A stretch of DNA of 64,000 nt from Puniceicoccaceae bacterium 5H (GTDB lineage Bacteria; Verrucomicrobiota; Verrucomicrobiia; Opitutales; Oceanipulchritudinaceae). The notes beneath the pieces are model-generated. The model was not told the DNA's origin. It made no database searches and was given only the letters and a program-made list of their open reading frames with translations. The position numbers and the translations under genes were made by a program. The stretch is taken from assembly GCA_009772895.1 (NCBI GenBank), contig WOUP01000008.1, forward strand, positions 1-64,000, read 5' to 3'. Positions 1 to 7,848 of the stretch are shown here, piece by piece; position 1 is the first letter of the stretch, and every line of letters starts with the position of its first letter.

Positions 1-202
1 GCAAGCGGCGCCAGCAGGTCGAGGCACTCGGATACTCTTTGGGCAGATCACGCCAACGCGCTCCCGTCTTTAACACCCACAAGATGCCTTCCAGCACCTT
101 TCGGTCGTCGCAGCGCGGCCGCCCCGTGTTCGCCCGTGGCGGCACGTGCTCGCTGATTTTATCCCATTGATCGTCAGTGATAAAGCGATTCGAATGGCTC
201 AC
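1..202 (-). CDS. IS5-family transposase, N-terminal part (cut by window edge)
   Basis: The minus strand from a GTG at 202 reads SHSNRFITDDQWDKI, then a segment with LEGILWVLKTGARWRDLP. This is the N-terminal domain (DUF4096 type) of IS5/IS427-group transposases. An in-frame TGA lies two codons before the GTG, so the start cannot lie further out, and a purine-rich GAGTGAGG precedes it. Only the first 67 codons are in the window, so the DDE catalytic domain and the other end of the element cannot be judged. It lies directly against a broken relaxase gene, which suggests the element inserted there. Confidence 0.85.
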   Translation of the reverse strand, partial: MSHSNRFITDDQWDKISEHVPPRANTGRPRCDDRKVLEGILWVLKTGARWRDLPKEYPSASTCWRRL

Positions 203-214
203 GCCTCACTCAGT

Positions 215-452
215 TTAACGATCTGCCGCAGAGTACAAGCTTATTTTGCGAGTTTTGAAACCACTTCTAGGCAGGCGATTATGCAGCAGATTGACGAATT
301 CATCCTTGGTGGCCGCTCCTCCCAGGCCCAGCACCTTCGCCCCACTGGGCCGCAAACTCCTGCCCATCGAGGTAATAATCGCCCTTTGGTAGCGCGTCCC
401 TGAAATACGTTTCTGCCGCCGCCACCGACTTGCCCGCCGTGGTCCTCAACAC
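215..452 (-). pseudogene. TrwC/MobF-type conjugative relaxase, N-terminal remnant
   Basis: From a GTG at 452, preceded by GAAGGAAGGGGG, the minus strand reads VLRTTAGKSVAAAETYF and then KGDYYLDGQEFAAQWG. This is the tyrosine-bearing N-terminus of TrwC-type relaxases. After the WG the frame is lost by a one-base change. The next frame carries on with AKVLGLGGAATKDEFVNLL HNRLP, again as in the family (WGGKGAxxLGL, then a DxxxFxxLxxNRxP stretch). Similarity ends at the putative IS tip, and a stop follows at 215-217. Under 80 codons remain of a protein that usually exceeds 800 residues. The gene is dead, both frameshifted and truncated, and marks a former conjugative or mobilisable element. Confidence 0.7.
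241..264. repeat. 24-bp motif, copy A (putative IS end)
   Basis: Positions 241-264 match 2466-2489 at 20 of 24 bases in the same orientation, with a shared core of GTTTTGAAACC. Copy A sits where a left terminal repeat of the IS5-like element is expected. Confidence 0.55.
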
Positions 453-971
453 GCCGCACCCCCTTCCTTCGAAGAGAGGTAGCACGAAACGCCACACCCC
501 GTCCGGTTTGTCCCCGCTCTGCCACTGGCCCATGGAAATCCCATCATAGAGCCATACGCACCCGCCCGGAAAATTTCCGAAACCAGCCTACAAATTTCGC
601 CTTATAAAATCACCCCACAGACAAGTCAGTCTCCACCTCAAACCTGTCCCCAAAAACATCGTCACCAGGTCAGTCACCTACGAAAACCCAAACGCCAGAA
701 AACACTGTCTCCACCCAAGTCCCGTCCAGACGAGACCCAGAAAACCCAGTAAAACGGTAAGAATCCAGACATCTCTCCGTAGCATTACGGGGGGGCTTAC
801 GACGATATCGGTTGCACCACACTCCTATCCGGGATCAGCGGCCATAGGCCAACGCCCCAGGGCGCGAGTTTCAACCGATGACGTATCGTATTCCTTATCA
901 ATCCCTAATGAATCGGATCATATTTCCAATGCATTCGACACCGAAACAACCGCAGTCATCGTTCAGACATG
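453..971. other. Gene-free stretch
   Basis: No credible coding sequence is visible. The part nearest the relaxase stub has short open frames without family resemblance (for example a minus-strand frame with WQSGDKPDGVWRFVLP around 480-540). The rest is broken by stops in all frames. It is probably eroded accessory DNA. Confidence 0.5.
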
Positions 972-1451
972 CTACTTAGGAGCAACATCACCCCTCATTA
1001 AGGTGATTTTTTCTATTTTATCGACGTTAACACAATACTGAATATGCAACATATAGTTACCAACTTGAAACCTATCCCAAAGTCCAAAAGAACCCAGAAC
1101 GGCATGAGTAACCTTTTTCCCACTTTTCACAGGCAAACCGATTAAGGAAATTAAAGCATCCCTCTCTATGTTAAATGGAATCTGCGACAATACAACCCCA
1201 TCATTTTTCTCCGTCTCGATAAAAATGCTTCTAATTGTTTCAGCATCACGATCACAGCTAATCTGAAGGCCATGACCACTAAAAACATATCCTACAAGCG
1301 GAGGACAAGAATCATCATCCACCCTTCTTGTCACCCCCCATTTTCGAAATGGGTTAATATTTAACAACACAGAAGAGTGCTTCCCGAGGTATTTAGATAG
1401 ATCCATTTCAATCTTCATAAGCTTCATAGCCAAGGCATCTCTAGTTTTCAT
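972..1451 (-). CDS. Putative immunity protein (DUF6392-like), orphan
   Basis: A 159-residue soluble protein with no signal peptide or membrane segment. The C-terminal half runs through a proline/leucine stretch (SQIPFNIERDALISLIGLP), a GxFGLWDRF element and a final hydrophobic strand (VDKIEKITLM). That order recalls the DUF6392 family, which is thought to give immunity to bacteriocin-like toxins; the assignment rests on this loose resemblance. It overlaps the upstream small gene by 11 bases and follows a toxin remnant, as toxin-immunity cassettes usually do. Its base composition is much richer in AT than the rest of the window, which points to recent transfer. Confidence 0.5.
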   Translation of the reverse strand: MKTRDALAMKLMKIEMDLSKYLGKHSSVLLNINPFRKWGVTRRVDDDSCPPLVGYVFSGHGLQISCDRDAETIRSIFIETEKNDGVVLSQIPFNIERDALISLIGLPVKSGKKVTHAVLGSFGLWDRFQVGNYMLHIQYCVNVDKIEKITLMRGDVAPK

Positions 1452-1710
1452 TATGCCTACGTTCTAAATCCTCAAGTTTAGCACCTAGAGTATATAGTTT
1501 ATCATTCATAGAACACACACCCATACTGGTTTCAATATCCCTTAAATAATCTATATACGCCAATTTACCGGATGAGGACATGACTAGCTGAGATAAGCGC
1601 TCCACATACAAGTCGTACTCATCCGCTAGCTTAGGATTTGAATTCAATCCGATCGGATCCCAATCAACCCACAGCATTTCCCGTATTACATTATAGATTT
1701 CGGAACTCAT
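1441..1710 (-). CDS. Small immunity-like protein (WDPIG motif)
   Basis: An 89-residue protein whose N-terminal region reads LWVDWDPIGLN, followed by ADEYDLYVERLSQLV and an IDYLRDIETSMGV segment. The pattern WDPIG, then DEYxxY, then an IExxMG tail is seen in a widespread family of small proteins placed beside polymorphic toxins and taken to be immunity proteins. Its ATG begins two bases after the stop codon of the toxin remnant, and its end overlaps the next immunity-like gene. This fits a toxin-immunity-immunity unit. AT-rich composition supports acquisition. Target specificity cannot be read from the sequence. Confidence 0.6.
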   Translation of the reverse strand: MSSEIYNVIREMLWVDWDPIGLNSNPKLADEYDLYVERLSQLVMSSSGKLAYIDYLRDIETSMGVCSMNDKLYTLGAKLEDLERRHNEN

Positions 1711-1711
1711 T

Positions 1712-2510
1712 TTATTTAAGCGCAGAATTCACAATTGAAACAATAACACCATCATAGTAAGCCGAATAGCATACTGTCACTACTTTTCCACCAGAATTAA
1801 GCACAACAGCAGCTACCTGACCTGTAAAAAGATCATCACCGCTAAAGATTAGTCACTATATTACCTACCATAGAATTTGCAACACCTCGACTAGCCGTAC
1901 GCATAAGCGCGTGTTCGGTCATTTGACCAATAGTCATTGTTGGATTGTTGATGATAGTCCCAAGTCTTCCGAGACTCGTGCCGACAGGCAAAGCCAGCGA
2001 TGACCCTCTGCCCGCACCTGGAGTCCATCTAACCCATGATACCGGTTTTACCGCAATGCTTACCGGCTAGGGCTGCCCCCCGCCTACCCATACCATTTTC
2101 TCGCCATAAAAAAAATGCATTGCTTAGAACATAATCGCGACGTGCCTCAAACAAAGCCTCCTCACTGCGCCAGAAGCTACCATTTGGGCCGCCATACAAT
2201 GTCATACTTTCACTTGCGACAACGCTGAAAGGAACGAGTTCATAGATGTCCATATCATCATCGCTCTCAACCTCTCCTGTAGTGTCCGTTGGATTTGGAA
2301 TTGGCTCCAGAGGTGTTTCCGGCAAATCTACATCAATATCTACAGATCGGACATTCCCGTCCATATCGACATTCAGGTTATACAATGCTGTAATGTATTG
2401 GGTTCCATCGGGGGCGCCCTGCTGGTTGCGGGCGTAGCCCATCCAATCGTAGGCGTCCCCGCGTTGTATTCTGCGCGTTTTGAAACCGCTCAGACGAACA
2501 GCCTGAACCG
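1712..2510 (-). pseudogene. Polymorphic toxin C-terminal region, broken by two frameshifts
   Basis: Three minus-strand frames join into one protein. The first (about 2510-2031) contains YDWMGYARNQQGAPDG and a long acidic, proline-rich stretch. The second (2066-1842) reads WVRWTPGAGRGSS, then TIGQMTEHALMRTASRGV and NSMVGNIVTNL before TAG. The third (about 1845-1712) continues with SGDDLFTG, then AAVVLNSGGKVVTV, ending in SALK and TAA. The order T-HALxR-x-RGV, then AVVLNxxGKVVT is that of small RNase-like toxin tips (BECR/DUF4258-like) found at the end of Rhs and similar proteins. Removing one T near 1845 would restore the tip. The identity of the N-terminal part is unknown and its link to the tip is inferred. 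The two genes after it look like its immunity genes. Confidence 0.6.
2466..2489. repeat. 24-bp motif, copy B
   Basis: Direct copy (20 of 24 bases) of the sequence at 241-264, here just past the end of the TolC-like gene. No transposase lies beside it, so it is either a lone IS end or a remnant. Confidence 0.45.
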
Positions 2511-2521
2511 CACCCGGGGCC

Positions 2522-3862
2522 TCAATCGGCCGGGCCGAGCAGCGGCTGCCCCATCGCGTGCTGGAGGTCCGCCGTGGCGGCCTGGAGATCGTACTGCGCC
2601 TGGGCCTGCTGCAGCCGGGCGCGCGTCAGGTCCAGCTGTGATTGCAGCACGTCCAGCTGCGAAGAAGAGCCCGCCTTGAACCGTTCCTGCGCCAGATCGA
2701 GAGCCGTGCGCGCCAGCGTGATCGTCGTGGTGGAGCTATCGAGCACCGCCTGCGCTGCCTCGTGGCGATAGTAAGAATCCCGCACATCCTGCTGGATATC
2801 GAGGTGTAGTTGCGCCTCTGCGGCCTGCGTCTGGTGGACGACCGCCTGCGCGGCCATTTTGCGACCGGCCGTCGCGCGGTTGTCCCAGAGATTCCACGAG
2901 AGGGAGACGCCCGCATAGGCGCCGTCCAGCGTGTCGTCGAATCCACCAGAATACTGGCGGTTGAAAACCTGATAGCCTCCGTTGGCGTGAACCTCCGGTC
3001 GCTGCCCTGCATTCGCCGCCTTGCGACGCGCCTGAGCGGCCTGCAGCTGCTGATACGCGGCATCGAGTTCCGGGCGTTCCTCAAGGGCCTGCGCGAGCGC
3101 ACTTTCCAAAGGTGGGACCGCCTCCACATCCGGCCAGGACGTGAGCAGGGTCTCATCCGTCAAATCCTGATCGGGCGCCACTTCGACGCCGATGCGCACG
3201 CGCAGTGCCTCGAGCGCCGAGGCGAAGCGTTGCCGGGCCCGCCTGAGTCCGGGCTCCTCGTTTTGGAGCGCCACCTGGGCCTGAAGCTCTTCAAAGTGGG
3301 AGCCGCGCCCGCTCTCCCAGCGGCTTTGCGCCAGCTCCAGCTGCCCCTGTAGCAAATCGACCGCTTCGGCTTCAATCTGCCAGGCATCCCGCGTGAAGAG
3401 GGCGTTGAAGTAGGCCTTTTCGACCCCGTAGAGCACATCCTGGACGGCTGCGCGGTAGGAGGCCTCCGCCGCCTGTCGCGCAGCTTCATCGGCCCGAATA
3501 CCCGCCCGGATGCGACCGCCGGCGTAGACCACGTAGTCGATCGAAAGGGCCACGTTCCAGCTCTGGTTCTGCGGCGTAATGAAACCGCCGACGGATTCCA
3601 CGCTTTCCGGCGCCCGGACATGGTAATCGCTCGAGGCCACGAGTGAGGGCAAACGCGCGGCCCGCGCCTCGACCACGTAGCCGGTCTGTTCTTCGATGCG
3701 GGCGCGTTGCCGCTCGAGTTCGGGACTGCAGGCGAGCGCCAGTTGCAGTGCTTGCCCCAAGCGCAGATCCGATGGCAGGGCCGGGGCATTCGACTGAGCC
3801 GAGGCGGGCGACCAAGCCCCACTCAGCAAGCCGAGCACGAGGAAAATGGTAAGGCGTTTCAT
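2522..3862 (-). CDS. TolC-family outer membrane efflux protein
   Basis: A 446-residue exported protein with a clean signal peptide (MKRLTIFLVLGLLSGAWSPASAQ). Its two halves show the alpha-helical barrel repeats of outer membrane efflux factors (RLGQALQLALACSPELERQ near the start, LDVLQSQLDLTRARLQQAQ near the end). It forms the trans-periplasmic channel for the adjacent EmrAB-type transporter. The gene follows the adaptor gene by 24 bases and is the last of a TetR-MFS-adaptor-channel operon. No lipobox is seen, so it is a TolC rather than a NodT/OprM lipoprotein type. Substrate is unknown. Confidence 0.9.
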   Translation of the reverse strand: MKRLTIFLVLGLLSGAWSPASAQSNAPALPSDLRLGQALQLALACSPELERQRARIEEQTGYVVEARAARLPSLVASSDYHVRAPESVESVGGFITPQNQSWNVALSIDYVVYAGGRIRAGIRADEAARQAAEASYRAAVQDVLYGVEKAYFNALFTRDAWQIEAEAVDLLQGQLELAQSRWESGRGSHFEELQAQVALQNEEPGLRRARQRFASALEALRVRIGVEVAPDQDLTDETLLTSWPDVEAVPPLESALAQALEERPELDAAYQQLQAAQARRKAANAGQRPEVHANGGYQVFNRQYSGGFDDTLDGAYAGVSLSWNLWDNRATAGRKMAAQAVVHQTQAAEAQLHLDIQQDVRDSYYRHEAAQAVLDSSTTTITLARTALDLAQERFKAGSSSQLDVLQSQLDLTRARLQQAQAQYDLQAATADLQHAMGQPLLGPAD

Positions 3863-3886
3863 GTCTCAAATCCTTCGCCGGAGGTT

Positions 3887-5041
3887 TCAGCGCACCCGCA
3901 CATCGACGACAACCGAGTAGCCGTGCCGCAGGCGGTCCCCAAGGGCTTGCAGGGCCTCCGGCTCCAGTGCGATCCGCACCGGCACACGCTGCACGACCTT
4001 GTTGAAGTTGCCGGTCGCGTTGTCGGGAGGCAGCAGGGCAAACTGCGCCCCGCTCGCTGGCGAAATACTCTCGATATGGCCCACGAGAGCCTCGTCCGGC
4101 AGCGCATCCACCGACAGCGAAACGCGCTGGCCGACTTCCATGTGAGTCAGCTGCGTCTCCTTGAAATTAGCTTCGACCCAGGTCTCAGGCTCGGCCAGCG
4201 CATAGACGCTTTGGCCGGCCGCCACCCATTCGCCGACCTCGATATTACGGCGCCCGATGCGCCCCGAGGCCGACGCTTTGACTTCGGTTCGCTCAAGGTC
4301 CTGCCGCGCTTCCTTCAACTCGACTCGAGCACTGGCCAGATGGGCCGCGGCTTCCTCGGCCTGCCCGGCGATCACCTTCATACGAGCCTGCGCCGCCGAG
4401 ACATTTGCCCGGGCGACCGCGAGCTGGGATTCGCTGGCCCCATAGCTGGCCCGCACGCTGGCCAAGGTACTCTTGGCCGAGTCGACATCGGCTTTCGGGC
4501 CTGCGCCGTTGTTCTGGAACAATTGCTCGCTGCGGTTGAACTCAACCTCGGCCAGGTCTCGCCGCGACGCGATCTCCTGCAGGTTGGCCTCCGCGCGCTT
4601 CACCTCGGCCTGCGCCTGCTTTAGCTGGGCTTGGGCTTCGACGCGCTCGGCGCTGTTTTGCGCCACCTGCGCCTCGGCCTCCCGCACGCCGGCCTGCGCC
4701 TGGTCGTAGGCAATCTGGAAACGGCGCGGATCGATACGCAGCAGCACCTGACCTTGCTCGACGCGCTCATTTTCATCCACCAGCACCTCGACGACCGGCC
4801 CGCTGACCTCGGGACTGATGGCGTGGATATGCCCCGTGATGTAGGCATCGTCCGTCTCTTCGTAGTGGTATTGATGGTAGGCGAAATGAATCCCCCAGGC
4901 CACCAGCCCCACCAGAACCACGGAGATCGCGATCGTGCGCAGGGGCGAGCGTTTCTTGCCTTTCGGCGCAACCTTCGCCCCGGTCGCCGCGGGGGACGTG
5001 GGTGATGATGAATCGTTCATGGTATTGGCTGATAAAGACAT
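3887..5041 (-). CDS. EmrA-type membrane fusion (HlyD family) protein
   Basis: A 384-residue periplasmic adaptor with one N-terminal membrane segment (about residues 35-52). After this comes the biotinyl-lipoyl start ETDDAYITGHIHAISPEVSG, typical of EmrA/HlyD adaptors of DHA2-type pumps. A long coiled coil rich in Ala, Glu and Gln spans about residues 110-230, followed by a second lipoyl half and a beta-barrel domain. The ATG at 5041 lies two bases after the transporter stop; an in-frame ATG at 5020 is an alternative. The open frame runs much further upstream, but that part lies antisense to nothing real and is out of frame with the transporter, so it is not translated sequence. Confidence 0.9.
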   Translation of the reverse strand: MSLSANTMNDSSSPTSPAATGAKVAPKGKKRSPLRTIAISVVLVGLVAWGIHFAYHQYHYEETDDAYITGHIHAISPEVSGPVVEVLVDENERVEQGQVLLRIDPRRFQIAYDQAQAGVREAEAQVAQNSAERVEAQAQLKQAQAEVKRAEANLQEIASRRDLAEVEFNRSEQLFQNNGAGPKADVDSAKSTLASVRASYGASESQLAVARANVSAAQARMKVIAGQAEEAAAHLASARVELKEARQDLERTEVKASASGRIGRRNIEVGEWVAAGQSVYALAEPETWVEANFKETQLTHMEVGQRVSLSVDALPDEALVGHIESISPASGAQFALLPPDNATGNFNKVVQRVPVRIALEPEALQALGDRLRHGYSVVVDVRVR

Positions 5042-5043
5042 GT

Positions 5044-6654
5044 TTAGTGTGCGCCGACGGGAGCACTGCGGGGCCGGCCTCCGAGCAGAAGGATCAGAGG
5101 CAGGCTGATGACGAAGATGAAGGCCACGTAGTAGAACACGTCGGCAAAGGAAAGCAGCATGGCCTGACTGGAGAGCAGGCGTTCGATGAGGCTGTGCGCC
5201 TGCAACTGCGCCGTGTGCGGGTCGGAGCCCAAGGACTGGAAGAGCTGCTGGTAGTGTTGCAGCCGGTCCGTGGCGACCGTGCGAAAGGCCGAAACGTGCT
5301 CGGCCAGGTGGGCGTAGTGGATCCCCTCTCGGCGCGCGAGCATGGTCGTGATCAGCGCGATCCCGACACTGCTGCCAAGCTGGCGGGTCAGGTTGTAGAA
5401 GCCCGTCCCCGCCGCGACGTCTCGCTTGGGCAGATTGCCCAGCGTGGCCAAACTCAAGGGCAGGAAGATCATGACGGAGCCCATACCGCGGATCAGGAGC
5501 GGAAAGAAAAGGCTGTCCGTGCCGGTATCGGGGTTGATCTGCGAGAGCATCAAAGCGGTCGACACCATAATCATGGCACCGCACGCGATGAGGAACCGCG
5601 GATCGAAGCGCCCCGAGATCTTGCCCATCAGCAACATGCCACTCGCCGATGCGAGCGCCCCCGGCAAGAGCAGGAGGCCACTCTGGAAGGCCGTAAAGCT
5701 GAGGTAGTCCTGCACGAAAATGGGGACCGCGAACATCACCCCGTAAAGACCGATGCCGAGGATCAACGAGTACAGACTGCCCGCGGCCAGCGAACGGTGG
5801 CGCAACACGCGCAAATCCACCGCCGGATACGCGACCTTGAGCTCGTTCCAGATAAAGAGCCCCAAAGCGATCGCCGCGCCCACCGCCATAGTCACGATAA
5901 ATCGCGAGCTGAACCAGTCCTCCTGCTGCCCCTCTTCCAGCATCGTCTGGAGACAGCCCAGCCCGACCGCCAGCAGGGCGATCCCCGTCCAGTCGACCTT
6001 GGTCTCCACCTTGTCCTCCGCGACGTCGCGAGGCAGGCACACCAGGGTCATCAAGACCGCGATGATCCCGATCGGCAGGTTGATGAAAAAGATCGACCGC
6101 CAACCCAGCGTATCCGTCAGAAAGCCGCCCAGCACCGGCCCCATGACCGGCCCCGCGATCACGCCGACGCCGAAGATAGCCTGCGCCGCCGGTTGCTCCT
6201 CGCGCGAGAACGTCTCGAAGAGGATGGACTGGGCCTTGGCCAGCAAGCCTCCGCCGCAGAGCCCTTGTAACACGCGGGCCACGATCAGCATGCTCAGGCT
6301 CGTCGAGAGCCCGCACATGGCGGACGAAAGCGTGAAGCCCACCAGCGAAAAGATAAGATAGCTCTTGCGCCCAAAACGCGAGCCCAGCCATGCCGCGAGC
6401 GGAATCATGATGACGTTGGCACACGCATAGCCCGTCGAGACCCACCCCACCTCGGACAAGGTGGCCCCGAGATTGCCCTGAATGTGCGGCATCGCCACGT
6501 TGACGATGCTGGTGTCGATGATTTCCAACACCGCCCCGAGTGAGGCAGTGATCGCAATCACCCACTTCAGCACGCCGAGATCCGCCAAACGCGTGGCGAG
6601 TGGACCGAGCAGTTCCCGCTGCGATCCGTAGAGAGGTCCCTCCTGATGGCTCAT
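5044..6654 (-). CDS. DHA2-family MFS drug exporter (EmrB-type)
   Basis: A 536-residue membrane protein with about 14 hydrophobic segments. Near residues 45-55 it has the DHA2 first-helix motif LEIIDTSIVNVAMPHIQGNL, then WLGSRFGRK as the MFS loop 2-3 motif A. Motif C appears as GVIAGPVMGPVLGGFL. It should use the proton gradient to push hydrophobic compounds into the adaptor and channel encoded downstream. The start lies two bases past the stop of the TetR gene, so regulator and pump share one transcript. Substrate cannot be deduced; drugs, dyes or fatty acids are typical for the family. Confidence 0.92.
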   Translation of the reverse strand: MSHQEGPLYGSQRELLGPLATRLADLGVLKWVIAITASLGAVLEIIDTSIVNVAMPHIQGNLGATLSEVGWVSTGYACANVIMIPLAAWLGSRFGRKSYLIFSLVGFTLSSAMCGLSTSLSMLIVARVLQGLCGGGLLAKAQSILFETFSREEQPAAQAIFGVGVIAGPVMGPVLGGFLTDTLGWRSIFFINLPIGIIAVLMTLVCLPRDVAEDKVETKVDWTGIALLAVGLGCLQTMLEEGQQEDWFSSRFIVTMAVGAAIALGLFIWNELKVAYPAVDLRVLRHRSLAAGSLYSLILGIGLYGVMFAVPIFVQDYLSFTAFQSGLLLLPGALASASGMLLMGKISGRFDPRFLIACGAMIMVSTALMLSQINPDTGTDSLFFPLLIRGMGSVMIFLPLSLATLGNLPKRDVAAGTGFYNLTRQLGSSVGIALITTMLARREGIHYAHLAEHVSAFRTVATDRLQHYQQLFQSLGSDPHTAQLQAHSLIERLLSSQAMLLSFADVFYYVAFIFVISLPLILLLGGRPRSAPVGAH

Positions 6655-6656
6655 GG

Positions 6657-7286
6657 CTAGGCTCCCCGCGCAGGCCCGCCTTCGCCCGGGTCACTCAAAA
6701 TCAAATCCGTCATGAATTCGACAAATTCACTCAGCGGGTAATCCGTCTCCAGGCTGTTGTTGGAGCGCTTCAAGACGTTGGAAAAAATGGAGCCGGTAAA
6801 GAAATCACCGAAGATCTCCTCCCGCCCCTGCGTGCGCAGCCGCCCTTCAGCCGCCGCCCTTTCCAGCAGGCGCGACCGGGCCTCCTTCAGCGGGCGGAAG
6901 ATCGCGCGAAAGACCTTGCGCTCGTGGACCTCGTCGTGCTGCGTCTCCCCCAGCATCGTGCGAATGAGCGGCAGATTCTCCTGCAGCAAATACGCGTAAA
7001 CCGTCCCCAGCGCAATCAGGTCGGCCCGCAGGTCTCCCGTCGGCGCCGGCACCTTCACGCTGGCCGAGAGCGCTTCGAGATCGAAATGCGTGCCCACGAC
7101 TTCCGCCAGCAGCCGGTCCTTGCTCCGAAAATGGCGAAACAGCGTGACTTCGTTCACCCCGGCCTCCCGGGCGATCAAGCGCGTGGTCGCGCCCGCCAGA
7201 CCTTCGCGCACGAAAACGGTCGCCGCCGCCGCCAACAGCTTGTCCCGCGTCTGGTTTCGCTTCTTGCCCTGCCCCTCCGCTTGCAT
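6657..7286 (-). CDS. TetR-family transcriptional regulator of the EmrAB/TolC operon
   Basis: A 209-residue repressor. The N-terminal helix-turn-helix reads TRDKLLAAAATVFVREG, then TTRLIAREAGVNEVTLFRHF, the classical TetR signature. The C-terminal two thirds is the ligand-binding, dimerising domain and has no recognised family. I prefer the ATG at 7286 (MQAEGQGKKRNQ). ATGs at 7304 and 7337 are in frame, but they lie within or before a perfect operator palindrome. Being first gene of the pump operon and sitting on its own operator, it is probably self-regulating and releases the pump when a substrate binds. Confidence 0.88.
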   Translation of the reverse strand: MQAEGQGKKRNQTRDKLLAAAATVFVREGLAGATTRLIAREAGVNEVTLFRHFRSKDRLLAEVVGTHFDLEALSASVKVPAPTGDLRADLIALGTVYAYLLQENLPLIRTMLGETQHDEVHERKVFRAIFRPLKEARSRLLERAAAEGRLRTQGREEIFGDFFTGSIFSNVLKRSNNSLETDYPLSEFVEFMTDLILSDPGEGGPARGA

Positions 7287-7304
7287 GCAAGTAATTACTT
7301 GCAT
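7285..7304. promoter_or_regulatory. TetR operator, perfect 20-bp palindrome
   Basis: ATGCAAGTAATTACTTGCAT is an exact inverted repeat that overlaps the preferred start codon of the TetR gene. Its size and position are those of a TetR-family operator; binding is inferred. Confidence 0.75.
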
Positions 7305-7337
7305 TTTTGAAGCAGCGTCAAGCCAGCATTGGAACAA

Positions 7338-7634
7338 GGCGAGAATGACGTATTGCCCTGGACGCTACAATCAGGGCGATGGCCGATGCTGCGGGTGGGC
7401 TTTAGCCGCTGTCACGACACCACCGTAGCGGAGGGATGCTCCAGGCAGGGCCGCGGTCATCAGACAAGCCACTGGTCGGGCGCCTTTTTCGACACAAGCC
7501 ATTGGCTGAAGTGCGCTCCGACTACACCGCAAATGCGCCCCTTCAATCCCTCTGGGCAACCGGCGGTTTGGCGTTCGCCCAAGTGAAAGCAGTATCGTGG
7601 GGGAGGAGAAAATCTCCAAATTATGACAACAAAA
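7338..7634. other. Intergenic stretch with a short direct repeat
   Basis: No convincing gene. The only structure noted is an 11-base direct repeat, CAAGCCACTGG at 7465-7475 and CAAGCCATTGG at 7495-7505, spaced exactly 30 bp apart. It may be a regulatory site or nothing. Confidence 0.4.
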
Positions 7635-7663
7635 AACCCGCATTCTTTTGGATAATGCGGGTT
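7635..7663 (-). terminator. Rho-independent terminator after tRNA-Tyr
   Basis: Stem AACCCGCATT/AATGCGGGTT (10 bp) with a 9-base loop. On the minus strand the stem runs straight into a T-rich tract, so it ends transcripts coming from the tRNA gene. Confidence 0.85.
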
Positions 7664-7693
7664 GAATCGTAATGGAACTCGTTGATTATAAAA

Positions 7694-7780
7694 TGGTGGT
7701 GGGAGCAGGATTCGAACCTGCGAACCGATTACCGGGAGAGATTTACAGTCTCCATGCTTTGGCCGCTTGCATATCCCACC
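7694..7780 (-). tRNA. tRNA-Tyr (GTA), with encoded CCA
   Basis: The minus strand folds as a tRNA: 5' acceptor GGTGGGA pairs with TCCCACC at the 3' end, followed by A and an encoded CCA. The anticodon loop is ACTGTAAATC, giving anticodon GTA. The T arm reads GCAGGTTCGAATCCTGC. A long variable arm (CTCCCGGTAATCGG region) fits the class II structure of bacterial tRNA-Tyr. Confidence 0.97.
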
Positions 7781-7848
7781 ATCAAAAGAACGAAAAATCT
7801 TAGCCTGCCGCTGAGGGCTTTTCTTGCAAGCCCAAATTTGGAAAAATT

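Larger units (their letters stand above)
1..269 (-). mobile_element. IS5-like insertion sequence, left end
   Basis: The transposase start at 202 is preceded by about 65 bp of non-coding DNA. This ends in GTGGTTTCAAAACTCGC (minus strand), next to a CTAG at 267-270. A terminal repeat 40-70 bp before the transposase start, and insertion at CTAG-like targets, are usual for the IS5 family. The relaxase reading frame stops resembling its family exactly at this point. The right end lies outside the window, so the terminal repeat cannot be confirmed by its partner. Confidence 0.5.

Noticed and set aside
3887-6694. A 935-codon minus-strand frame covering the adaptor and the MFS gene
   Set aside because: The first 550 codons run inside the MFS exporter in another frame and lack domains; only the last 384 codons match an HlyD adaptor.
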